Shown here: piece after piece, positions 8,926 to 15,961 of the stretch | Layout of the letters: each line of letters starts with the position of its first letter | Position numbering within the stretch: the first letter of the stretch is position 1 | Assembly: GCA_024636405.1 (NCBI GenBank) | Contig: JAGXHC010000004.1 | Location: 1-20,700 of the forward strand | DNA from: Sulfitobacter sp. | Lineage (GTDB): Bacteria > Pseudomonadota > Alphaproteobacteria > Rhodobacterales > Rhodobacteraceae | DNA: 20,700 nt | Reading direction: 5' to 3' | The notes under the pieces: generated by a model | The model's input: only the letters and a program-made list of their open reading frames with translations | Told to the model about the DNA's origin: nothing | The model's database searches: none | Made by a program: the position numbers and the translations under genes

Positions 8926-9983
8926 CGCTCAAGGCGCATATCGTGTCTTGCATCGAACAGGGCGGACCGATGCGACTGGACGATTATATGTCCACCTGCC
9001 TGCTGCATCCAACTATGGGTTACTACAACACCCGCGATCCCTTTGGGCGCGGCGGCGATTTTATCACCGCGCCTGAGATCAGCCAGATGTTCGGCGAACT
9101 TATTGGCCTCGCGCTGGCGCAGTCCTGGCTGGATCAGGGATCGCCTGCTCCCTTTACGCTTGCGGAACTTGGGCCGGGGCGCGGCACGCTGATGGCCGAC
9201 GCCCTGCGCGCCTGCGGATCGGTGCCGGGGTTTCTTGCTGCAGCGCACATCGTGCTTGTCGAAGCGTCACCAGCCTTGCGCGCGCAGCAACGCACCACAC
9301 TTGCAGCGCATGATCCTGTCTGGCTGACCGACGTAAGTGCGCTGCCGCAGCAACCGCTTTTCCTGATCGCGAACGAATTTTTCGACGCGCTGCCGATACG
9401 GCAGTTCGTGCGTGCGGGATCGCGTTGGCATGAACGCCAGATCGGGGTTGCGGACGCGGACCTGTCTTTCGGACTTGGCCCCGCCCTGCCCCAACCGACG
9501 CTGGCCGCACGTACCGAAGACACAGCAGACGGCGACCTGATCGAGACCTGTGCCGTTGCCAGCCCCATCGTGGCAACAATCGCTGAAACCATAGCAGCGC
9601 ATGGCGGCGCAGCGTTGATCATCGACTACGGCGACTGGCGGTCGTTGGGTGATACGCTTCAGGCGGTACACGACCATGCGCCAACAGACCCGCTTGCTGA
9701 TCCGGGACAGGCCGATCTGACCGCGCATGTTGATTTTGAGGCGCTGGCGGCGGCGGCGCAGGCCTGTGCGCACACCCGCGTCACACCGCAGGGCGTTTTC
9801 CTTGAACGGCTTGGCATCACCGCACGGGCCGAAAAACTGGCCGACGCGATGGGCGACGCGGCGCTGTCGCCGCATGTCGCCGCACATCGACGGTTGACGC
9901 ACCCGTCGGAAATGGGAAACCTGTTCAAAGTGATGGCGCTCTACCGCGAAGGTACGGCCCCGCCACCCGGACTGGAGCCATGA
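8922..9983 (+). CDS. MidA/NDUFAF7-like class I SAM-dependent methyltransferase
   Basis: A 353-residue protein of the DUF185/MidA family. The mitochondrial relative NDUFAF7 methylates an arginine of a complex I core subunit during assembly; a similar role here is family inference. Early motifs are [32 protein letters not shown] (from residue 29), characteristic of the family. The SAM-binding loop [14 protein letters not shown] follows at about 80-93, then [14 protein letters not shown] and [12 protein letters not shown] (151-162). LIIDYGDW and [14 protein letters not shown] mark the C-terminal half. The start ATG overlaps lgt's TGA (ATGA at 8922-8925), and the stop overlaps pgeF in the same way. 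Together these form a translationally coupled lgt-midA-pgeF operon. Confidence 0.92.
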   Translation: MTLKAHIVSCIEQGGPMRLDDYMSTCLLHPTMGYYNTRDPFGRGGDFITAPEISQMFGELIGLALAQSWLDQGSPAPFTLAELGPGRGTLMADALRACGSVPGFLAAAHIVLVEASPALRAQQRTTLAAHDPVWLTDVSALPQQPLFLIANEFFDALPIRQFVRAGSRWHERQIGVADADLSFGLGPALPQPTLAARTEDTADGDLIETCAVASPIVATIAETIAAHGGAALIIDYGDWRSLGDTLQAVHDHAPTDPLADPGQADLTAHVDFEALAAAAQACAHTRVTPQGVFLERLGITARAEKLADAMGDAALSPHVAAHRRLTHPSEMGNLFKVMALYREGTAPPPGLEP

Positions 9984-10735
9984 CACTCGAAATTCTCACA
10001 TCTGACAGCCTGAGCCCGCTGCGACATGGGTTCTTTACCCGCCGCGGTGGTGCATCCTCCGGCGTATTCGCAGGATTGAATTGCGGGGTTGGTAGTTCGG
10101 ACCAAACCGAAATCGTCGCAATAAACCGCGCCCGCGTCGCTGACGCAATGAATGTCGCGCCAGAAAATCTGCTGGGCCTGCGCCAGATACATTCCACGAC
10201 TGTCGTCACGGTAGATGCCCCTTTTGCCGAGCGTCCGCGTGCGGATGCAATCGTTACAGCCACACCAGGGTTGGCGCTGTCTGTGCTGACGGCGGATTGC
10301 CAGCCAGTACTGTTCGGGGACCCCAAAGCCGGTGTGATCGGCGCGGCACATGCGGGATGGCGTGGTGCGCTTGATGGCATATTGGAGACAACGGTTGAGG
10401 CAATGCTGGCATTGGGCGCAACCCGGTCCGGTATCCGCGCCGTCATCGGACCGTCAATCAGCCAGCGCGCCTATGAGGTAGGACCGGAATTTCTGGATAC
10501 CTTCATGACAGATGATCCAGAGAACGGCCGCTTTTTCGTCCAGGGCGACGGCGACCGGATGATGTTCGATTTGCCTGCCTTCGGGCTCAGCCGTTTGCGG
10601 GCGGCTGGTGTGGGCGCCGCGTCTTGGACACGGCACTGCACCTATTCAGATGCCGCACGATTCTATTCCTATCGCCGGACGACACACGCCAAAGAGGCAG
10701 ATTACGGACGGCTGATCGCTGCTATCACCCTTTGA
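9980..10735 (+). CDS. pgeF: Peptidoglycan editing factor PgeF (YfiH/YlmD family)
   Basis: A 251-residue protein of the YfiH family (Cu-oxidase_4/'laccase-domain'). In E. coli, PgeF removes wrongly incorporated L-serine-containing muropeptide precursors; related proteins show purine nucleoside activities. Metal/active-site residues are visible: His71 (GLRQIHS), Cys107 (LTADCQPVLF) and His124 (AAHAGWRGALDGI). The N-terminal HGFFTRRGGASSGVFAGLNCG and C-terminal CTYSD..RFYSYRR motifs are typical. The ATG overlaps the midA TGA by four bases and the gene ends the operon at TGA 10735. A bulged hairpin follows at once. Older annotation as a polyphenol oxidase or laccase should be treated with caution. 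Confidence 0.95.
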   Translation: MTLEILTSDSLSPLRHGFFTRRGGASSGVFAGLNCGVGSSDQTEIVAINRARVADAMNVAPENLLGLRQIHSTTVVTVDAPFAERPRADAIVTATPGLALSVLTADCQPVLFGDPKAGVIGAAHAGWRGALDGILETTVEAMLALGATRSGIRAVIGPSISQRAYEVGPEFLDTFMTDDPENGRFFVQGDGDRMMFDLPAFGLSRLRAAGVGAASWTRHCTYSDAARFYSYRRTTHAKEADYGRLIAAITL

Positions 10736-10743
10736 TCTGGGCA

Positions 10744-10780
10744 CAATTTGGGCAAACGCTGCCGTGTCCGCGCCCAATTG
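10744..10780 (+). other. Stem-loop just downstream of pgeF
   Basis: CAATTTGGGC (10744-10753) pairs with GCCCAATTG (10772-10780) as a nine-base-pair stem with one bulged T and an 18-base loop, starting eight bases after the pgeF stop. There is no T run after it, so it is not a classical intrinsic terminator. It may be a 3'-end stabilising or rho-related structure. Apart from this, the stretch 10736-11024 shows only an unconvincing 50-codon frame. Confidence 0.35.
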
Positions 10781-11024
10781 ATACTGCCGAAATGGGAAAC
10801 AATCGCGCAAATTCAGCAAGATTGATCGCCTGACACCTGCAAAGCTTCATGAAAATAAGGCTGATGAACAATTGGGGCGGGATTACCACAAAGTGTCTCG
10901 GATCGGCGCATATTTTCCATGAAGAATTTATCCAAATGCCCAAAACCGGCCCGAATGGCGCGTCATATTCGTTCTCAAGCAAACGGCACAAGCCGGCATA
11001 AGCAGCCTGAGAGGAAAAAGAGCC

Positions 11025-11168
11025 ATGAAAACGAATACACGCTTCATCAAGTCCGTCGTCGCAACCGCCGCGAAGAACGACACCGTCATGCCCTGGGCCC
11101 GTGGCAGCCGCCGCGCCGCGTTCATCGCAAAGCGCAACGAAGCACCGGCGACGCGCAAGTCAGCCTGA
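11025..11168 (+). CDS. Small basic hypothetical protein, 47 residues
   Basis: A short gene with AGGA (11012-11015) nine bases before ATG and about 80% G or C at third codon positions, matching the coding style of the window. The protein starts MKTNTRFIKSVVATAAKN and continues through MPWARGSRRAAFIAKRN to RKSA. It has eleven Lys/Arg against two Asp/Glu, so it is strongly basic, with no membrane segment. It stands alone: 289 bp after pgeF and 318 bp before the next gene, with its own terminator at 11227-11265. I do not recognise a named family. The resemblance to short unnamed Roseobacter proteins is only an impression. Possible roles include nucleic-acid or ribosome binding, but nothing in the sequence proves this. 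Its transcript may matter as much as its peptide. Confidence 0.65.
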   Translation: MKTNTRFIKSVVATAAKNDTVMPWARGSRRAAFIAKRNEAPATRKSA

Positions 11169-11226
11169 GCTACCGACCTTTACAGACGGCAGTAGCTGTT
11201 CAATCTACCCTGACCTTCCATTTTCA

Positions 11227-11265
11227 GGCCCCGCACCCGGCGATTCGGTTGCGGGGCCATTGTTT
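11227..11265 (+). terminator. Intrinsic terminator after the 47-residue gene
   Basis: A perfect nine-base-pair stem, GGCCCCGCA (11227-11235) with TGCGGGGCC (11250-11258), encloses a 14-base loop and is followed by ATTGTTTT. A weaker AGCTAC/GTAGCT stem (11168-11173, 11192-11197) lies between the stop codon and this hairpin. The terminator sits 58 bases after the small gene's stop and defines a short transcript of its own. Confidence 0.75.
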
Positions 11266-11430
11266 TGACCCAAATGTGGCGGCAAGAGCTGGATTTGCGG
11301 AAACAGAAGCAGGGATTTGCATCAAATTGGGGTGAATATCAGCGTAAATGTTCTGAAATCTTTGACAATACGGCGGCAACGTGGCGATTTGGTCTGCATA
11401 TACAAACAGAAATGACACCCTTTGGTTATT

Positions 11431-11460
11431 TCCGTGCTTGTCGGTGGGGGCCGACACGGA
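11431..11460 (+). other. Hairpin in the leader of the Hint-like gene
   Basis: TCCGT (11431-11435) pairs with ACGGA (11456-11460), and GTCGG (11440-11444) with CCGAC (11451-11455). This gives a ten-base-pair stem with a four-base bulge and a TGGGGG loop, ending 26 bases before the ATG at 11487. No T run follows, so it is more likely a leader structure than a terminator. A perfect TTGACA lies upstream at 11362-11367, but I see no matching -10. Confidence 0.3.
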
Positions 11461-11486
11461 TGTGACTGACCAGACAAGGTTTTCGC

Positions 11487-12272
11487 ATGACACCTATTGC
11501 TGCTCCGACTGGCCGCCACGCCAGCCCGACCACTCCGATACGCGCATATGGCGCTCCGTCTGCAAGTCGTGCCGGTGGGCTTCAGGTTGCCCCCGTTGTT
11601 GCGAAACGCAGCTACGAGGTGGCCGCCCTGCGCGCGGACGGATCGCTCTATATTGGTCAGGATATGGCACCGGCCCTACCGCTGATTGAATCCGCATATT
11701 CAGCCTTTGCGCGCGGCACGCTGATCCAGACCACAGACGGCGACATTGCGGTGGAGGACCTGCAACCGGGCGACATGATCAACACCACGACGGGCAACGC
11801 GGCCGAGCTTGTGTGGATCGGATCCAGCACCTTTGTGCCTGCGGATGTTGGACGTCGCACGCCGCTGATCCGCATCATGGCCGACAGCTTTGGTCCCGGG
11901 CGGCCCAGCATTTCCACCACTGTGGGGCCCGCCGCGCGCGTTTTGCAAACACCGCACCGTTTGCGCGCGGATGCCGATGGCACGCGTATGCTGACACCTG
12001 TGCGGGAATTCGTGGACGGTGTAAACGTGATCGAGGTTGTGCCACCAACCCCTGTGCGGCTTTTCCATATCTGCCTGACGCGACACGCGGCGATATATGC
12101 CGGTGGCATTGAGATGGAAACGTTTCACCCCGGCGCCAATGCCGTGCGCGCAGTGCCGCATTCGATACGTGACCGATTTTTGTCAATGTTTCCGCGGATC
12201 AGCCATGTTTCCGATTTCGGCCCGCTTGCACACCCGCGGTCGCCGGATGCAGACCCTGCACCGCCTGCGTAA
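11487..12272 (+). CDS. Hint-domain-like protein (Hint_2 type) lacking the splicing cysteine
   Basis: A 261-residue protein whose middle resembles the Hedgehog/intein (Hint_2) fold common in Rhodobacteraceae: FARGTLIQTTDGDIAVEDLQPGDMI (74-98), VWIGSSTFVP (109-118), RIMADSFGPGRP, and the closing RLFHICLTRHAAIYAGGIEMETFHPG (191-216). In active members a cysteine stands directly before the F-x-x-G-T stretch. Here it is Ala73, and the only cysteine in the protein is Cys196. The usual SPDH-like histidine block also reads VGPAARVLQTPH. Self-cleavage therefore looks impossible. The N-terminal 70 residues are low-complexity Ala/Pro-rich with no clear signal peptide, and the C-terminus is Pro-rich. It is convergent with the lrp gene, with 12 bp between stops. 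Function is unknown. Confidence 0.75.
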   Translation: MTPIAAPTGRHASPTTPIRAYGAPSASRAGGLQVAPVVAKRSYEVAALRADGSLYIGQDMAPALPLIESAYSAFARGTLIQTTDGDIAVEDLQPGDMINTTTGNAAELVWIGSSTFVPADVGRRTPLIRIMADSFGPGRPSISTTVGPAARVLQTPHRLRADADGTRMLTPVREFVDGVNVIEVVPPTPVRLFHICLTRHAAIYAGGIEMETFHPGANAVRAVPHSIRDRFLSMFPRISHVSDFGPLAHPRSPDADPAPPA

Positions 12273-12284
12273 GCGCAAACGTGT

Positions 12285-12785
12285 TCAAGGGGCCGCGCTG
12301 AGCCGTTCTTCCAGCACGTCAAAGGGCACGCCGGGATCGTCCTTGGCGCCCCTTATGACAAGGCTGGTTTTGACACTGGCCACGTTTTGCGTGGTCAGGA
12401 GTTGGCCTGTCAGAAAACTTTGAAAGCTCGACAGGTCAGGCGCGACGCATTTGAGGACAAAATCCACCTCACCGTTAAGCATGTGACATTCACGCACCAG
12501 AGGCCAATTGCGGCATTTTTGTTCAAATGCGCTCAGGTCAACCTCTGCCTGGCTGGTCAAACCGACCATGGCAAAGACCTGAACCTCAAACCCCAGCCCA
12601 CGCGCATCGACTTTGGCAAAATACCCCTTAATGAACCCTTGTTCTTCCAGGGTACGCACGCGGCGCAGGCAGGGAGGCGCGGAAATTCCAACACGCCGGG
12701 CCAGTTCAACATTGGTCATGCGGCCATCGGCCTGCAATTCGGCCAGAATTTTCCGATCAATCGGATCAAGCCGCGTCGCCGTCAT
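12285..12785 (-). CDS. Lrp/AsnC family transcriptional regulator
   Basis: A 166-residue regulator of the feast/famine (Lrp/AsnC) family. The N-terminal winged helix-turn-helix covers about residues 5-60 (LDPIDRKILAELQADGRMTNVELARRVGISAPPCLRRVRTLEEQGFIKGY). The C-terminal RAM effector-binding/oligomerisation domain follows at about 66-145 (FEVQVFAMVGL, VRECHMLNGEVDFVLKCVAPDL, TSLVIRG). These proteins usually bind DNA as dimers to octamers and sense amino acids. The start ATG 12785-12783 is supported by AGGGGGA just upstream; the longer frame has no ribosome site. It diverges from trxB, with candidate operators between them and one over its own -35 box, suggesting autoregulation and perhaps control of trxB. 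The effector cannot be told from sequence. Confidence 0.94.
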   Translation of the reverse strand: MTATRLDPIDRKILAELQADGRMTNVELARRVGISAPPCLRRVRTLEEQGFIKGYFAKVDARGLGFEVQVFAMVGLTSQAEVDLSAFEQKCRNWPLVRECHMLNGEVDFVLKCVAPDLSSFQSFLTGQLLTTQNVASVKTSLVIRGAKDDPGVPFDVLEERLSAAP

Positions 12786-12810
12786 ATTTCCCCCTAACTG
12801 ATTTCCGTTT

Positions 12811-12838
12811 CTTATAGCAGCGGCACAGTCATGCGCAA
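12811..12838 (-). promoter_or_regulatory. Candidate sigma-70-type promoter of the lrp gene
   Basis: On the minus strand TTGCGC (12838-12833) and TATAAG (12816-12811) are separated by 16 bp. The -10 matches five of six consensus bases and the -35 keeps the TTG. It lies about 25 bp before the lrp start codon, a suitable distance. A GCAATAAT octamer overlaps the -35. Confidence 0.45.
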
Positions 12839-12901
12839 TAATGTTTCGCACTCACGCAACATTGTGTCACCGAAATCCTCTAGCGGTGCAATAATCCGCT
12901 A
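12835..12901. promoter_or_regulatory. Candidate Lrp operator cluster between lrp and trxB
   Basis: The octamer GCAATAAT occurs at 12835-12842 and 12888-12895, with a variant GCAACATT at 12856-12863. Distances between starts are 21 and 32 bp, about two and three helical turns, so all three face the same side of the DNA. AATGTT(N12)AACATT (12840-12863) and TAGCGG(N9)CCGCTA (12881-12901) are perfect inverted repeats in the same region. Phased, degenerate sites are typical of Lrp-family binding. The assignment to the adjacent regulator is inference. Confidence 0.4.
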
Positions 12902-13038
12902 AATTTTCTGCCGGACCCACGTCAGAACCTAGTCGACACCGTACCCCCGCAAATCCCGGCGTTGCATTGAGGGGTTTCAGCGGCGGACTGGCGTCGTTAT
13001 ATCGGCTCTGCTGCATTGTAGATTTCCGGGGGTGCCAG

Positions 13039-14043
13039 ATGGCCGAGACACGCAAGACCAAAGTACTGATCATCGGCTCAGGCCCTGCAGGATACACAGC
13101 GGGCATTTATGCAAGTCGCGCGATGCTGGAACCAATCCTTGTGCAGGGGATCGAACCCGGCGGGCAGCTGACCACCACGACTGAAGTGGAAAACTGGCCA
13201 GGCGATACCGAAGTACAGGGCCCCGACCTGATGATCCGGATGCAGGATCACGCCAAGGCGATGGGAACTGAGATTATCGGTGACATCATCATGGATCTGG
13301 ACCTGTCCAGTCGCCCCTTTCATGCCAAAGGCGACAGCGGCACGACTTATGTAGCCGATGCCATCATTCTGGCAACCGGCGCACGGGCCAAATGGCTTGG
13401 AATGGAAACGGAAGAAAAGTTCAAGGGTTTTGGCGTCTCAGCCTGCGCCACATGCGACGGGTTTTTCTATCGCGGGCAAGAGATCGTTGTGATCGGCGGC
13501 GGCAATACCGCAGTGGAAGAAGCGCTTTTCCTGACGAATTTCGCCTCCAAGGTAACGCTGATCCATCGCCGCGACGAATTGCGCGCGGAAAAGATTCTGA
13601 TCAACCGCCTGATGAAGAACCCGAAGATCGAGCCGCTTTGGTTCCACGAACTGCATGAGGTTTACGGGACCGACAAACCACTGGGCGTCGAAGGCGTAAA
13701 AGTGAAGCACGTCAAGACCGGTGAAATAACGGACATTCCCGCAAAAGGTGTTTTCATTGCCATTGGCCATGCCCCGGCGACCGAGCTGATCAAAAACGTG
13801 CTGGAAACCCATATGGGTGGCTATGTCGTGACCAAACCCGACAGCACTGAAACCTCTGTCCCGGGCGTCTTTGCGGCCGGTGACCTGACCGATCACAAAT
13901 ATCGTCAGGCTGTGACAAGCGCCGGCATGGGCTGCATGGCTGCATTGGAGGCAGAACGGTTCCTGTCAGAAGTCGGCGATGACGCGGGCAAGGATATGTC
14001 GCTGCCGCTGGGATACGGCGCGGAGGTCGAGGTGGACTCCTGA
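13039..14043 (+). CDS. trxB: Thioredoxin-disulfide reductase
   Basis: TrxB is an FAD enzyme that passes electrons from NADPH to thioredoxin in the cytosol. The 334 residues match the low-molecular-weight type. The FAD-binding motif is VLIIGSGPAGYTAGIYASR (from residue 9), followed by GGQLTTTTEVENWPG. The redox-active CATC is at Cys136 and Cys139 (SACATCDGFFYRG). The NADPH motif VVIGGGNTAVEEALFL and HRRDELRAEK follow, and VFAAGDLTDHKYRQAVTSAGMGCMAALEAERFL closes the FAD site. The frame is open upstream to 12967, but the ATG at 13039 has GGGGG nearby and the family N-terminus. It is divergent from the Lrp gene and followed after 138 bp by the sulfate-activation gene. Thioredoxin is the usual reductant for PAPS/APS reductase, so the adjacency makes biochemical sense. 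Confidence 0.97.
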   Translation: MAETRKTKVLIIGSGPAGYTAGIYASRAMLEPILVQGIEPGGQLTTTTEVENWPGDTEVQGPDLMIRMQDHAKAMGTEIIGDIIMDLDLSSRPFHAKGDSGTTYVADAIILATGARAKWLGMETEEKFKGFGVSACATCDGFFYRGQEIVVIGGGNTAVEEALFLTNFASKVTLIHRRDELRAEKILINRLMKNPKIEPLWFHELHEVYGTDKPLGVEGVKVKHVKTGEITDIPAKGVFIAIGHAPATELIKNVLETHMGGYVVTKPDSTETSVPGVFAAGDLTDHKYRQAVTSAGMGCMAALEAERFLSEVGDDAGKDMSLPLGYGAEVEVDS

Positions 14044-14181
14044 CGTCTGGAAGCAACCTGCCATCCCGAATGCAAATCCTACCTTTTGGGCAGACGCCGC
14101 AAAAATGGCACTGCACGCTTGATGTTTGCAGACAGTAAGCGTTAGGACGTTCGCTATCAGGCTGAGGCCCCAATACCAGAT

Positions 14182-15906
14182 GTGAGTGACTCCATGCAGA
14201 TCCCGAACCTTACGCCCATTCCCGAACTCTACGTTTCCTACGAGTCCGCTCAGAAGCTCAAAATTGAAGCTGCCAATCTGGTGAGCCATGATCTGACCCC
14301 GCGCCAGACCTGTGATCTGGAACTGCTGATGAACGGTGGTTTCACGCCGCTCAAGGGGTTCATGAGCGAGGCGGACTACACCGGGGTGGTCGATAATATG
14401 CGGCTGGCCGACGGCGGCCTGTGGCCGATGCCGATCACGCTGGATGTCTCGGAAGACTTCGCTGCCAAGCTGGAATTGGGGCAGGACATCGCCCTGCGCG
14501 ATCAGGAAGGAGTGATCCTTGCGACCATGACGGTCACTGATCGGTGGGAGCCGAACAAGGCGCATGAGGCCGAAATGGTTTTTGGCGCTGACGATGACGC
14601 GCATCCTGCGGTCAATTACCTGCACAATCAGGCGGGCAAGATTTACCTTGGTGGACCGATCATCGGCATTCAGCAGCCCATGCATTATGATTTTCGCGCA
14701 CGGCGCGACACGCCGAATGAATTGCGCGCCTATTTCCGCAAGCTGGGCTGGCGCCGCATCGTGGCGTTCCAGACCCGCAATCCGCTGCACCGCGCGCATC
14801 AGGAACTGACCTTTCGGGCGGCCAAGGAAGCGCAGGCCAACCTGTTGATTCACCCCGTGGTCGGCATGACCAAACCCGGTGACGTAGATCATTTTACCCG
14901 CGTGCGTTGTTACGAGGCGGTGCTGGACAAGTATCCGGGTGCGACCACCACCATGAGCCTGCTCAACCTTGCCATGCGCATGGCAGGCCCGCGCGAAGCA
15001 GTTTGGCACGGGCTGATCCGCAAGAACCACGGCTGCACCCATTTCATTGTCGGTCGCGATCATGCCGGCCCCGGCAAGAATTCTGCCGGGGATGATTTCT
15101 ATGGCCCCTATGATGCGCAGGATCTGTTCGCCGAGCATCAGGAGGAAATGGGCATCGAAATGGTCGATTTCAAACACATGGTCTATGTGCAGGAACGCGC
15201 CCAATATGAGCCGAACGACGAAATCGAAGACGCGGAAAATGTGACCATCCTGAACATCTCTGGCACCGAACTGCGGCGCCGTTTGCAGGAAGGATTGGAG
15301 ATCCCCGAATGGTTCTCCTTTCCCGAAGTGGTCAAGGAACTGCGCCGCACCCGCCCGCCGCGCAGCCAGCAGGGCTTTACGGTGTTCTTCACCGGCTTCT
15401 CCGGCTCGGGCAAATCCACCATCGCCAATGCGTTGATGGTTAAGCTGATGGAAATGGGCGGGCGTCCGGTGACGTTGCTGGACGGTGATATCGTGCGTAA
15501 GAATCTCAGTTCAGAGCTGGGCTTCAGCAAGGAACACCGCGATCTGAATATCCGTCGCATCGGCTATGTCGCGTCGGAAATCACCAAGAACGGTGGCATC
15601 GCAATCTGCGCGCCGATCGCGCCATATGCCACCACGCGGCGCGCCGTGCGCGAAGATGTCGAAGCTTTCGGCGCCTTTGTCGAAATCCATGTCGCAACCA
15701 CCATCGAGGAATGCGAACGCCGTGACCGCAAAGGCCTTTATCAGCTGGCACGGGCGGGAAAGATCAAGGAATTTACAGGAATTTCAGACCCCTATGATGT
15801 TCCTGCAAACCCTGAGCTGAGCCTTGATACGGAAAATATCGATGTCGATAATTGCGCGCATCAGGTCCTGCTGAAGCTGGAAAGCATGGGATTGATCACC
15901 GCCTGA
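14182..15906 (+). CDS. Bifunctional sulfate adenylyltransferase / adenylylsulfate kinase (Sat-CysC fusion)
   Basis: A 574-residue fusion enzyme that activates sulfate to APS and then phosphorylates APS to PAPS, feeding sulfate assimilation or sulfation. The N-terminal ATP sulfurylase (about residues 1-385) shows the nucleotide motif QTRNPLHRAH at 197-206, HPVVGMTKPGD, the GRDHAGPG loop and ISGTELRRRLQEG. The C-terminal APS kinase (about 398-574) has the P-loop GFSGSGKST at 405-413, LDGDIVRKNLSSELGFSKEHRDLNIRRIG and ISDPYDVPANPEL. The order sulfurylase-then-kinase is the reverse of animal PAPS synthase. The start may be GTG 14182 or ATG 14194; neither has a clear ribosome site. A possible promoter is TTGATG (14119-14124), 17 bp, TTAGGA. 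It ends before a bidirectional terminator. Confidence 0.96.
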   Translation: MSDSMQIPNLTPIPELYVSYESAQKLKIEAANLVSHDLTPRQTCDLELLMNGGFTPLKGFMSEADYTGVVDNMRLADGGLWPMPITLDVSEDFAAKLELGQDIALRDQEGVILATMTVTDRWEPNKAHEAEMVFGADDDAHPAVNYLHNQAGKIYLGGPIIGIQQPMHYDFRARRDTPNELRAYFRKLGWRRIVAFQTRNPLHRAHQELTFRAAKEAQANLLIHPVVGMTKPGDVDHFTRVRCYEAVLDKYPGATTTMSLLNLAMRMAGPREAVWHGLIRKNHGCTHFIVGRDHAGPGKNSAGDDFYGPYDAQDLFAEHQEEMGIEMVDFKHMVYVQERAQYEPNDEIEDAENVTILNISGTELRRRLQEGLEIPEWFSFPEVVKELRRTRPPRSQQGFTVFFTGFSGSGKSTIANALMVKLMEMGGRPVTLLDGDIVRKNLSSELGFSKEHRDLNIRRIGYVASEITKNGGIAICAPIAPYATTRRAVREDVEAFGAFVEIHVATTIEECERRDRKGLYQLARAGKIKEFTGISDPYDVPANPELSLDTENIDVDNCAHQVLLKLESMGLITA

Positions 15907-15925
15907 TCCCAGTCCCAGACTGCAC

Positions 15926-15961
15926 AAAACAGTGCGCACCCTTCGGGCTGCGTGCTGTTTT
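15926..15961. terminator. Bidirectional terminator between sat-cysC and the GT10 gene
   Basis: AAAACAG (15926-15932) pairs with CTGTTTT (15955-15961). The stem continues through two G-U pairs and CGCA/TGCG, then after a C/C mismatch to CC-TTCG-GG with a UUCG tetraloop. The A run on one side and T run on the other make it work on both strands. It starts 20 bases after the sat-cysC stop, and its last base is the first plus-strand base of the GT10 stop codon. Confidence 0.85.

Noticed and set aside
10849..11001. 50-codon plus-strand frame just before the 47-residue gene (MKIRLMNNWGG...)
   Set aside because: It has no ribosome site and only about 59% GC at third positions, against about 80% in the next small gene; likely chance.
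14044..14181. Possible SAM or other riboswitch before the sat-cysC fusion
   Set aside because: Only a six-base CGTCTG/CAGACG long-range pairing was seen; no known riboswitch core could be recognised.
13966..15204. 412-codon minus-strand open frame across trxB end and sat-cysC
   Set aside because: It is antisense to a well-conserved gene in a GC-rich genome; its His/Arg-rich translation resembles no protein family and is a typical shadow frame.
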